The notes under the pieces were generated by a model. It did no database searches. It saw only the letters and a list, made by a program, of their open reading frames with translations, and was not told the origin of the DNA. Shown here one piece after another: positions 6,707 through 13,571 of a stretch of DNA of 14,951 nt. Within the stretch, counting starts at the first letter, position 1. Each line of letters begins with the position of its first letter. A program made the translations under genes and the position numbers. Source of the DNA: JAQSWP01 sp040255215 (lineage in GTDB: Bacteria; Pseudomonadota; Alphaproteobacteria; Reyranellales; JAQSWP01); contig JBDZUM010000108.1 of the NCBI GenBank assembly GCA_040255215.1, forward strand, positions 1 through 14,951, given 5' to 3'.

Positions 6707-7612
6707 ATGAACCACCGCGAGTTCTTCGGCTGCAGGCATCCCATTCTGTCGGTGGCGATGAACCGCGTGTCCGACGTCGCTCTCGCCGTCGCCGTGCACA
6801 AGGCCGGCGCCTTTCCCAGCATCTCGTCTTTCAACTTCTACCGCGACGGCGCGCTGGATTGTCGCTGGCTGGAAACCGAACTCGACCGCTTTTGCGACGT
6901 GACCGGCTCGAGCGATGTGCTGCTCAGCCTGTCGCCGGCCGATTTCCTGACCAAGCGAATGGAGATGCTGCTGGCGCGGCGGCGATTTCGATTCGTAGAG
7001 CTGTTCAACTGGCATTCGGATGAAACCGCCTGGAACGAGGTCAAGGCGCGCATTGCCTTTCTGCGGCGATGGCACGAGGTTCGCACCATCTTCAAAATTC
7101 ATCGCGCCAGCGATGCCATCGATCTCGACCTGCCGACCATCGTTTTCAAGGGCAATGAGGGCGCCGGCCGCACCGTCCCCGATGCCGGCTCGCTCGAAGA
7201 GAATTTCCAGCTTCTGCGCCGGGCGCGGCCGGCCATGGGCGTCATTCCCTCCGGCGGCATTTCGACTGCCGACGAAGTCCGGCGCTATATCGGCCAGGGC
7301 GCGCTGGCCGTTGGCATCGGCACCCTGTTCGCCGCGTCGGAGGAGAGTTGCATCTCGCGCGAAACCAAGCAGCGCATGATCGAGGCGGGGGCCGCCGATA
7401 TCAGGCGGTTCGGCCGCTTCAACCATCGCGGCCTGATGTTCGGTGGCGTGGGCGCCGACGACGACAACAACACCCGGTCGCTCCTGCATGGCATCGCCGA
7501 TCCTGCCGCCGGATCGGTATTCGTCGGCGGCGGCATCGATCGCGTGACCGCCATCCTCCCCGTGCGCGAGATCGTCGCCATGCTGGTGGAGGGGCTGCCC
7601 GATGCGCCCTGA
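6707..7612 (+). CDS. Nitronate-monooxygenase-like FMN-dependent TIM-barrel protein
   Basis: The 301-residue product resembles the nitronate monooxygenase (2-nitropropane dioxygenase) family of FMN enzymes. It has the N-terminal strand pattern HPILSVAMNRVSD, a KGNEGAGR loop (148-155), the phosphate-binding VIPSGGIS (179-186), GTLFAASEES (205-214) and the C-terminal GSVFVGGGIDRV with a PVREIV helix. Characterised members usually have G-x-E-A-G-G-H at the KGNEGAGR position with a catalytic histidine; here that position is arginine, and the protein is somewhat short, so flavin binding looks likely but classical nitronate oxidation does not. It is the last gene of the ABC/ligase operon, 9 bases after the ligase stop (TAG 6695-6697). 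It converges on the MurF-like gene with 18 bases between stops and no clear terminator. A related oxidoreductase or lyase role is possible. Confidence 0.75.
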   Translation: MNHREFFGCRHPILSVAMNRVSDVALAVAVHKAGAFPSISSFNFYRDGALDCRWLETELDRFCDVTGSSDVLLSLSPADFLTKRMEMLLARRRFRFVELFNWHSDETAWNEVKARIAFLRRWHEVRTIFKIHRASDAIDLDLPTIVFKGNEGAGRTVPDAGSLEENFQLLRRARPAMGVIPSGGISTADEVRRYIGQGALAVGIGTLFAASEESCISRETKQRMIEAGAADIRRFGRFNHRGLMFGGVGADDDNNTRSLLHGIADPAAGSVFVGGGIDRVTAILPVREIVAMLVEGLPDAP

Positions 7613-7630
7613 TGCAAGCCGCCCTGCCGT

Positions 7631-9103
7631 TTAGCTCGCCATTTCCTGCTCTATTCGCCACGATCCCGCCGGCGAGCACGTGCCGAGCTCCCGTATCGCC
7701 GTAACGACCTTGACCAGCCCGACCCCGCTCGAGCCTTTGACGGCGACAAGGTCGGATGGCCGCAGCAGGCCGGCCACCGCCGCCCGCGCCGCGGCGGCAT
7801 CAGGAAAATGTTTCCTGGCCCTGGTCGGCATATCCCGGCCGGCGAGTTGCGCGTAGTCGCCAACCGTCATCAACAGGTCTATTCCGGCGCGGCCGATGGG
7901 CGCCGCCAGCGCCGCATGGCTGCTCTCCGATTGCGAGCCAAGTTCGAGCATGTCCCCAATTATCAGGACCTTGCGTCCGGCGTTGCGCCGGCCCATCGCA
8001 TCGAGCAATGCCGTGACGGAATCAGGCGCGGCGTTGAAGCTGTCGTCGATCAATTCGACGACGCCGCCGGGAATGGCTAGTCGGAATCGTTCCGACCGCT
8101 GCGCGCTTGGCATCGCATCGGCCAGAGCGCCCATCGCGATATCCATGTCGAGACCCGCCACGCTGGCGACGCCGGCGGCGAACATGGCGCTGCCGACGAA
8201 ATGCCGCCCCGGAAGCGGCAACTGGAACCTGTATGGATGGCCGAACACCGATATCGTTCCTTCGCTCGCGATGCCATCGAAGTGCAGGTCGGCGACATGG
8301 ATATCGTCTTGCGGCCGGAATCCGACCGTAATCAGCCGAGACAGATTCTTGCCGCGCGCCAGCGCATGCCAGGCTTCGTTCTTCTCGATGATGCTGCTGT
8401 GCAGAAGGCCGACGCGCTCGCCGTCGAGATGGTCGAACAGCGACAGCTTTTCCCGCGCGACGTCGTCGGGGCCGCGATAGTTCTCAACATGCGACAACCC
8501 GACATTGGTGACGATCGCGATCTGCGGCCGCACGACACGGGCATGATTCATATGGCCGCTTTCGGTCGCTCCGACTTCGACGACGCAGAAATCGCTGTCC
8601 AGCGGCAGATTGGCCATGGTCTGGCATATGCCGGCGATCGAGTTGCGGTTGCCGACGGTCTTGAACGCCGACCGCTGCCTTGCCAGCACGTGATGCACGA
8701 GGTCCTTGGTCGTCGTCTTGCCGACGCTGCCGGTGATCGCGACGACCGTACCGTCGAACTGCGATCGTGCGTATCGGCCCATGGCGACCAGCGCGCCAAC
8801 GGTCGGCTCGGGCGCGGCGTCCGGACCGGCCGCCAGGCGCAGGATCGGCGCAGCGACCGGAAAATGCGCATGCGGCAGATTGGTGAAGGCGGCGGTGGCG
8901 CCGCGCCGGACGGCCGCCATGATCGCCGCCTCCTCGTTGGGCCAGCGGCCCAGCCGCCAGAGATTGTAGGCGCAGGGAACGAACAGCGAGCCAGGCGAGC
9001 ATTCGTCGGGGTTGAGCCGCACCGCATCGATGGTGAACGACGGCGCGCCGGCGGGCGCGGGCGAGCCCAGCGCTTCGTAGATCGACTTCGACGTCCAGAT
9101 CAT
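7631..9103 (-). CDS. MurF-like amide ligase, probable non-peptidoglycan paralogue
   Basis: The 490-residue product has the Mur-ligase order of domains. The central ATPase has P-loop TGSVGKTTTK (124-133), the VVEVGATESG strand and VTNVGLSHVENY; the C-terminal domain has DDSFNAAPDS (353-362), GDMLELG (383-389) and VKGSSGVGL (455-463). MurF joins D-Ala-D-Ala to UDP-MurNAc-tripeptide. Here the N-terminal UDP-MurNAc-binding signature (DSR followed by GDLFVALxGxxxDGHxF) is replaced by DAVRLNPDE and SLFVPCAYNLWR, and the usual GRHNVxNALAA reads GRHFVGSAMFAA. ATP use and amide formation look intact, but the acceptor is probably different. It is not beside murE or mraY, the usual place for housekeeping murF. 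The start ATG 9103 matches family starts (MIWTS). It converges on the ABC operon and diverges from the M15 peptidase. Confidence 0.82.
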   Translation of the reverse strand: MIWTSKSIYEALGSPAPAGAPSFTIDAVRLNPDECSPGSLFVPCAYNLWRLGRWPNEEAAIMAAVRRGATAAFTNLPHAHFPVAAPILRLAAGPDAAPEPTVGALVAMGRYARSQFDGTVVAITGSVGKTTTKDLVHHVLARQRSAFKTVGNRNSIAGICQTMANLPLDSDFCVVEVGATESGHMNHARVVRPQIAIVTNVGLSHVENYRGPDDVAREKLSLFDHLDGERVGLLHSSIIEKNEAWHALARGKNLSRLITVGFRPQDDIHVADLHFDGIASEGTISVFGHPYRFQLPLPGRHFVGSAMFAAGVASVAGLDMDIAMGALADAMPSAQRSERFRLAIPGGVVELIDDSFNAAPDSVTALLDAMGRRNAGRKVLIIGDMLELGSQSESSHAALAAPIGRAGIDLLMTVGDYAQLAGRDMPTRARKHFPDAAAARAAVAGLLRPSDLVAVKGSSGVGLVKVVTAIRELGTCSPAGSWRIEQEMAS

Positions 9104-9213
9104 GACGAATGAAGGCTTTCGCGAATTGGCTTACAGTCGGCCCGATAGTGCATTTCGTCGTTCGATGGCGCCATACGCATAATCGAGTGGGACGACCGAA
9201 GCCCGGAAGCGAC

Positions 9214-9894
9214 ATGACCGATCCGAACTCAATCGCAGCTGAGATGGCGCGCCAGCCGGGCGGCCCCATCAGCTTCGGCCATCTCGCCTATCGCGAAGCC
9301 ACGGTCGCCGATCTGGTGATGCTGCCCAACGGCCAGTTCCTGCAGCCCGATGCCGCGCGCGCCTTCCTCGAACTCTCGATTGGCGCTGCCGCCGACGGCG
9401 TCCATCTGATTCCGAAATCGGGCTTCCGCACCCGCCGCTTCCAGCGCGATCTCTTCCTGTTCGTGGCCAAACGGGACGGCCTGACGGTCGAGCAGACCGT
9501 GCGGCGGGTCGCCCTGCCCGGCTATTCCGAACATCATACCGGCTTCGCCATCGACATCGATCGCGGACCATTCGAGGACCGGCGGCCGAAATTCGAAGAG
9601 ACGCGCGCGTATGGCTGGCTGTCGCGTCACGCCGCCTCTTTCGGCTTCCGCAACTCCTTCCCGCGCGACAACGTCTTCGGCGTCGCCTTCGAGCCCTGGC
9701 ACTGGCGATGGGAGGGCTCGCCGGCAGCCCGCGCCCGCTTCCGGGCGCATGCCGCGCTCGAGGCGCGCTGTCGCGGCGATGTTGGCGCCGTGTCGGCAAT
9801 CCGATCGTTCGGCAACGCCGTCGCGCTCACGGCCAACGGCGCATTCGCGGATATGGAAAGGATACTGGCCGATCACCAGCGCGATTGCTCGTAG
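9214..9894 (+). CDS. M15-family D,D-/L,D-carboxypeptidase (VanY/LdcB-like), no signal peptide
   Basis: The 226-residue product belongs to the VanY/LdcB branch of zinc metallopeptidases that trim D-amino acids from peptidoglycan-type peptides. It shows SGFR (69-72), the zinc motif SEHHTGFAIDID (105-116, His107 and Asp114) and EPWHW (160-164, catalytic Glu160 and zinc His163). A C-terminal extension of about 60 residues follows the last motif. No signal peptide or membrane segment is visible, unlike most envelope members, so it may act in the cytoplasm. ATG 9214 is chosen because GGAAG lies at 9205-9209; an in-frame ATG at 9109 would add 35 poor-looking residues and nearly abut the MurF-like gene. 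It is divergent from that gene (110 bases between starts), which invites a shared substrate, though its higher G+C matches the chromosomal side. Confidence 0.85.
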   Translation: MTDPNSIAAEMARQPGGPISFGHLAYREATVADLVMLPNGQFLQPDAARAFLELSIGAAADGVHLIPKSGFRTRRFQRDLFLFVAKRDGLTVEQTVRRVALPGYSEHHTGFAIDIDRGPFEDRRPKFEETRAYGWLSRHAASFGFRNSFPRDNVFGVAFEPWHWRWEGSPAARARFRAHAALEARCRGDVGAVSAIRSFGNAVALTANGAFADMERILADHQRDCS

Positions 9895-9903
9895 ACGCCC
9901 CAT

Positions 9904-9924
9904 TGCCGCCCGTCGGGGCCGGCA
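9904..9924 (+). terminator. Possible weak terminator after the M15 peptidase
   Basis: A GC-rich hairpin (TGCCG arm at 9904-9908 pairing with CGGCA at 9920-9924, plus an inner CCC/GGG with one bulge) lies ten bases after the stop codon. It is followed only by TCCCGTCTTT rather than a clean T-run, so termination is uncertain. Confidence 0.3.
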
Positions 9925-9984
9925 TCCCGTCTTTGCGGCCGACAAAGACAGTGTAAGCTCGACCCTTCGATAAGGAGTGCCAGA

Positions 9985-10797
9985 ATGACCAGCGCCAACG
10001 TAAAGCCCGCCGCGTCGCAGCCGGCCGTCACCATCGCACGCGACGGCGAAATCGCCATCGTGACGCTCAACCTTGCAAGCCAGCGCAACCCGCTCAATCC
10101 CGAGCTGGTGAGCGGGCTGTTCGCGGCGCTCGACGAGGTGGAGAGGGACCAGGCGACGCGCGCCGTCGTTCTGACCGGGGCAGGCAGCGTTTTCTGCGCC
10201 GGCGCGCAGCTTGGCGTCGTCCTCCACCCCGACGGGCTGGAAGGCGAACACCAGTTCCAGATCCTGCGCGATTGCTTTCGCCTGTCGCAACGCATCCGCG
10301 AGCTCGATCTGCCGGTGATCGCGGCGGTCAACGGCCCGGCTGTCGGCGGCGGCGCGGCGCTGGCCCTGGCCTGCGATCTCGCCATCGCCGCCCCCACCGC
10401 CAGCTACTATTTCGCCTTTGGCCGCGTCGGAGCAGCCGGCTGCGACATGGGCGCCGCCTATTTCCTGCCGCGCCTGGTCGGCACGATGCGCGCCAAGCAC
10501 TGGCTGCTGAGCGGCGCCACGGTCGACGCGCAGGCCGGCAAGGAAGCGGGGTTGTTTCTCGACGTCTGTCCGAAGGAAGAGCTGCTGGCCCGCGCCTGCG
10601 AAATCGGCAAGCAGATCGCGCAGAATTCGCCGCGCCGCGCCACCGCCGCGACCAAATTCACGGTTACCCGCGCCGAGGAAGTCGATTTCCAGACCTGCAT
10701 CAACTACGACACCTACGTGCAGACCTTCATGTTCACCCTCGACGAGCACAAACAGCGGCTCGGCAAGCTGATGAGCGAGCGGAAAATCGGGAAATAG
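9985..10797 (+). CDS. Enoyl-CoA hydratase/isomerase (crotonase) family protein
   Basis: The 270-residue product has the crotonase fold signatures: the first oxyanion-hole segment VLTGAGSVFCAGA (62-74) and the second GPAVGGGAALALACD (117-131). These enzymes act on acyl-CoA thioesters through a stabilised enolate. The two glutamates used by classical enoyl-CoA hydratase are not found at the aligned places: GGGCE reads GGGAA (Ala125) and the FGQPE site reads FGRVG. The segment GAAGCDMGAAYFLPRLVG places it in a subgroup that often carries CDxG there, so hydratase activity should not be assumed; isomerase or another crotonase reaction is possible. ATG 9985 has an excellent ribosome site, AAGGAG (9972-9977). 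It stands alone, with M15 upstream and a leftward tRNA-Glu 30 bases downstream. Confidence 0.85.
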   Translation: MTSANVKPAASQPAVTIARDGEIAIVTLNLASQRNPLNPELVSGLFAALDEVERDQATRAVVLTGAGSVFCAGAQLGVVLHPDGLEGEHQFQILRDCFRLSQRIRELDLPVIAAVNGPAVGGGAALALACDLAIAAPTASYYFAFGRVGAAGCDMGAAYFLPRLVGTMRAKHWLLSGATVDAQAGKEAGLFLDVCPKEELLARACEIGKQIAQNSPRRATAATKFTVTRAEEVDFQTCINYDTYVQTFMFTLDEHKQRLGKLMSERKIGK

Positions 10798-10827
10798 CAG
10801 GTGCTGGCGCGCGCCCCGGCGTGGCAT

Positions 10828-10903
10828 TGGCGTCCCCACGGGGATTCGAACCCCGGTTTGCGCCGTGAGAGGGCGCCGTCCTAGGCCTCTAGACGATGGG
10901 GAC
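10828..10903 (-). tRNA. tRNA-Glu (anticodon CTC)
   Basis: The 76-base leftward tRNA folds fully: acceptor GTCCCCA/TGGGGAC, anticodon stem GCGCC/GGCGC with loop CTCTCAC giving anticodon CTC, a T arm CCGGG-GTTCGAAT-CCCCG-type with the conserved GTTCGAA, discriminator G and an encoded CCA. It reads GAG codons. Its 3' end faces the accessory gene cluster. It lies between the convergent crotonase gene and the leftward hydrolase gene. Confidence 0.95.
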
Positions 10904-10995
10904 AGAGGCGCTGAGAGCCCGCTAAATAGTCCATGCCCGGCCCCCGATCAAGCGGCCATTTTCGCCGCCGGCGGGCACCGTGCCCGGCCCGGCGG

Positions 10996-12030
10996 TCAGC
11001 CGCCGGACAGGCGGAAAACGCCGGCCAGGAACTCCGCCACCGCCTGGTTCGAGCGCGCCCGCACCCTGGGATCGGCGCTGATGACGTAGCCCTCCGAACC
11101 GACGCACAGCGCCAGCATCAGCTTGCGCGTGGTCGGGTCGCTCATGCCGACGCCCAGCAAGCCGCTGCGCACTTCCAGGTCGCGATCGACGCGAAAGCGG
11201 CACTCGTTGAGCTGGCGGCCGATGCGCCGGCTGCCGGTCCAGCCGCCGTCCCATTGATGGGCGGCGCCCTCGAACACCACCGTCCGCACCTTCGAGCCGC
11301 CGGCGCGCAGCTGGTCGGCCAGCGCGCCGCAGCGCTTGGGATCGATCAGCTCGTCGCCGCTGCCCCAGGCCAGCAGCAGCGGCGCGCCCGTCGTCCGCGG
11401 CTCGTCGAACTCGGTGATGCAGGGACCGTAGAAGCCGATATGCCCGGCAAAACGCGTGCGGCCGAGACCGAACAGCGTCGACAGCCGCTCGGCGATGGCG
11501 GCGTTGGCCGCGAACACCGAGCTCATGGCGCCGTAGGAAAAGCCCCACAGCGCCACGCGGCTGGCGTCGATTTCCGGCCGCGCCTTGAGCCAGGCCAGCG
11601 TGGCGTAGGCATCGGTCAGCGCCATGGTCTCGGTGATCTCGATCACGCGGTCGACGAAGCTGGTCGCCAGATCGCGCCGCGCGCCGAACACGTCGACCAC
11701 CACCGCCCCGATGCCCATCGCCGCCAATTGACCGGCATAGGTGTGCTCGCGCGCCTGCATCACCCCGCCGGCGCCGTGCAGCAACACCACCGCCGGCGCC
11801 CTCTTCCCCGTATCGGCGCCGACCGGCGGGTAATAGGCCAGCCGCGCCCTGGCCTTGGGCGCATCACGACCGATGGCGCTGGGTACGAAGGGACTGTAGC
11901 TGTCGAGAACGATCTGACGCGCCTCGACCTCGGGACGCTCGGGCCAGACGGCCGCCAGCTTCGGGCTGGCGGCGCCAAGAGCGGGCAACAGCAATGCGAC
12001 GATTCCCGCCGCCAGCGCCAGTGCTCGCAT
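10996..12030 (-). CDS. Exported alpha/beta hydrolase, dienelactone-hydrolase-like
   Basis: The 344-residue product starts with a signal peptide (hydrophobic 3-20, AXA-type end near 21), so it is likely periplasmic. Alpha/beta-hydrolase features are the oxyanion loop HGAGG (85-89), the nucleophile elbow GFSYGA with Ser165, an acid in WGSGDE (Asp226) and the histidine in GAAHQWDG (His258). Dienelactone-hydrolase relatives cleave ester or lactone bonds; the true substrate is unknown. ATG 12030 is chosen for its GGGAGGGAG ribosome site and the signal peptide. The open frame runs on upstream to 12837, but that part overlaps the threonine aldolase out of frame and is not coding. It is the last gene of a three-gene leftward operon, 14 bases after the aldolase stop. 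Confidence 0.85.
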   Translation of the reverse strand: MRALALAAGIVALLLPALGAASPKLAAVWPERPEVEARQIVLDSYSPFVPSAIGRDAPKARARLAYYPPVGADTGKRAPAVVLLHGAGGVMQAREHTYAGQLAAMGIGAVVVDVFGARRDLATSFVDRVIEITETMALTDAYATLAWLKARPEIDASRVALWGFSYGAMSSVFAANAAIAERLSTLFGLGRTRFAGHIGFYGPCITEFDEPRTTGAPLLLAWGSGDELIDPKRCGALADQLRAGGSKVRTVVFEGAAHQWDGGWTGSRRIGRQLNECRFRVDRDLEVRSGLLGVGMSDPTTRKLMLALCVGSEGYVISADPRVRARSNQAVAEFLAGVFRLSGG

Positions 12031-12044
12031 CGCTCCCTCCCTGT

Positions 12045-13106
12045 TCAGGCCGCCGCGCCCTTGGCCATGGCACTGGCGACGGCAAGAAACTTTTCGACAT
12101 GCGCCGGATCGGTGCTGAAGGCGGTAACCAGCCGCAAGCCGATCTCGCCAGCGCCCGCTTCCGGCGTCGGCCATTCGTAGAAGGCGAATCCGGCTTCTTC
12201 GAGGCGCGTCTTCATGGCGACCGGCATGACCGGAAACACCTCGTTGGCCTGCACCGGATAGAGCAGCCGCACCCCTTGCAGCCGCGTCAGTCCCTCGCCC
12301 AGCCGCGCCGCCATGGCGTTGCTGTGCGAGGCGTTGCGCAGCCACAGATCGCCGGCCAGATAGGCTTCGAGCTGGGCGCTGAGAAAGCGCATCTTGGAAA
12401 AGAGATGCCCGGCCCGCTTGCGGCGGAACGGCAGCGACTGCGCCAGCTCCCGGTCGAACACCACCACCGCCTCGGCCGCCAGCGCGCCGTTCTTGGTGGC
12501 GCCGAAGCTGAGAATGTCGACGCCGGCACGCCAGGTCAGGTCGGCCGGGCTGGCGTTGCGGCCGGCCAGCGCGTTGGCGAAGCGCGCCCCATCCATGTGC
12601 AGCCCAACCTTGTGCCGGCGGCAGACTTCGCCGATGGCGCCAATCTCGCTCGCGCCATAGACCGTGCCGCATTCGCTGGCCTGCGTAATCGACACCGCCG
12701 CCGCCTGCGCGTGATGCACGACGCCGGCGCCCGAGGCCGCCAGCGCCTGGTCGAGCGCCACCGCCTCCAGCTTGCCGTCCGTGCCCGGAAGCGGCATCAG
12801 CTTGGCGCCGCCGCTGAAGAATTCCGGCGCGCCGCATTCGTCCTGCTGCACATGCGCCATTTCGTGGCAGAACACCGCGCCCCAGGGCGGCGTCATCGCC
12901 GCCAGCGCCAGCGAATTGGCCGAGGTGCCGGTCGCCACGGCGAAGAAATCGACCTCGCGCTCGAAGATCTCGTTCAGCCTGGCGCCGACGCCGCGCGTGA
13001 TCTCCTCGTTGCCGTAGGGCATCACGTTGGGCAGTTCGTTGACGCGCGCCAGCGCCTCCATGATCGCCGGATGGGCGCCGGCGGTATTGTCGCTGCAGAA
13101 ATTCAT
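12045..13106 (-). CDS. ltaE: Low-specificity L-threonine aldolase (PLP-dependent)
   Basis: The 353-residue product matches the beta-eliminating lyase/threonine aldolase family, which splits L-threonine or L-allo-threonine to glycine and acetaldehyde using pyridoxal phosphate. It begins MNFCSDNTAGAHP, has the cofactor-loop VATGTSANSLAL (57-68), the aspartate segment LHMDGARFANAL (169-180) and the PLP lysine in SFGATKNGAL (Lys205). Length is normal for the family. The start ATG 13106 follows a perfect AGGAGG (complement of 13111-13116) and overlaps the stop of the preceding gene by four bases (ATGA, 13103-13106), indicating translational coupling. The symbol is by family resemblance; substrate preference cannot be read here. 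Confidence 0.88.
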   Translation of the reverse strand: MNFCSDNTAGAHPAIMEALARVNELPNVMPYGNEEITRGVGARLNEIFEREVDFFAVATGTSANSLALAAMTPPWGAVFCHEMAHVQQDECGAPEFFSGGAKLMPLPGTDGKLEAVALDQALAASGAGVVHHAQAAAVSITQASECGTVYGASEIGAIGEVCRRHKVGLHMDGARFANALAGRNASPADLTWRAGVDILSFGATKNGALAAEAVVVFDRELAQSLPFRRKRAGHLFSKMRFLSAQLEAYLAGDLWLRNASHSNAMAARLGEGLTRLQGVRLLYPVQANEVFPVMPVAMKTRLEEAGFAFYEWPTPEAGAGEIGLRLVTAFSTDPAHVEKFLAVASAMAKGAAA

Positions 13107-13549
13107 TTGCCCTCCTGGGCGTTGCGCGGCGGCACCTGCACGCCAGGCAGCGGCGGCAGCACCGTCGCCGGCGCTCCCTCCTCGCCCGTCGCGAGCTTCA
13201 GCGTGCCGATCAGCGCGCCGGTGTTGAGATCGATGACGATAAGCTGCTGCGTCTGGTCCTCGAGGATCAGCCTCAGAACGAGCCGGTCGCCGCCGGCGCT
13301 GAAATCGCTCAGCCGGGCGCCTTCGGGAATGGCCAGCGTCTGCTCGCCGAAATTTGGGGTGAATTGCTGCGGCAGGCTCTCGCCCAGCGGCGGCAGGGGA
13401 ATGGGCTTGGGCGGCGGTTCCGGCTGCTCGGCCTGGACCGGCTCCGGCCGCGGCGCGGTGATGCGGGTTGCGATGATATAGATCAGCGCGCCGAACCCCA
13501 GCACGAGGACGACGCCCATCACGATCACCAGGGTCTTGAGCAAACGCAT
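13103..13549 (-). CDS. Small single-span membrane protein of unknown function
   Basis: The 148-residue product has one N-terminal membrane segment (about 6-27, LVIVMGVVLVLGFGALIYII), a proline-rich linker (about 33-58, repeated P/E/K) and a small extracytoplasmic domain of about 85 residues with the strand-like stretch DRLVLRLILEDQTQQLIVID. I do not recognise a named family. It is the first gene of the leftward operon with threonine aldolase and the hydrolase, overlapping the former by ATGA. It is divergent from rluD, with only 22 bases between the ATG codons, so the two promoters must overlap each other or the coding regions. Confidence 0.8.
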   Translation of the reverse strand: MRLLKTLVIVMGVVLVLGFGALIYIIATRITAPRPEPVQAEQPEPPPKPIPLPPLGESLPQQFTPNFGEQTLAIPEGARLSDFSAGGDRLVLRLILEDQTQQLIVIDLNTGALIGTLKLATGEEGAPATVLPPLPGVQVPPRNAQEGK

Positions 13550-13571
13550 CTATTCGGTCCAGTCTCGTTCA

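Noticed and set aside
5189..7489. A 766-residue open frame antisense to the AMP ligase and NMO-like genes
   Set aside because: It mirrors codon bias of two well-supported genes on the other strand, has no recognisable domain and lacks a ribosome site.
7631..9103. Calling this gene the housekeeping murF
   Set aside because: The UDP-MurNAc-binding N-terminal pattern is absent and no other cell-wall synthesis genes adjoin it.
12031..12837. N-terminal extension of the hydrolase frame
   Set aside because: It overlaps the threonine aldolase out of frame; the signal peptide and strong ribosome site place the start at 12030.
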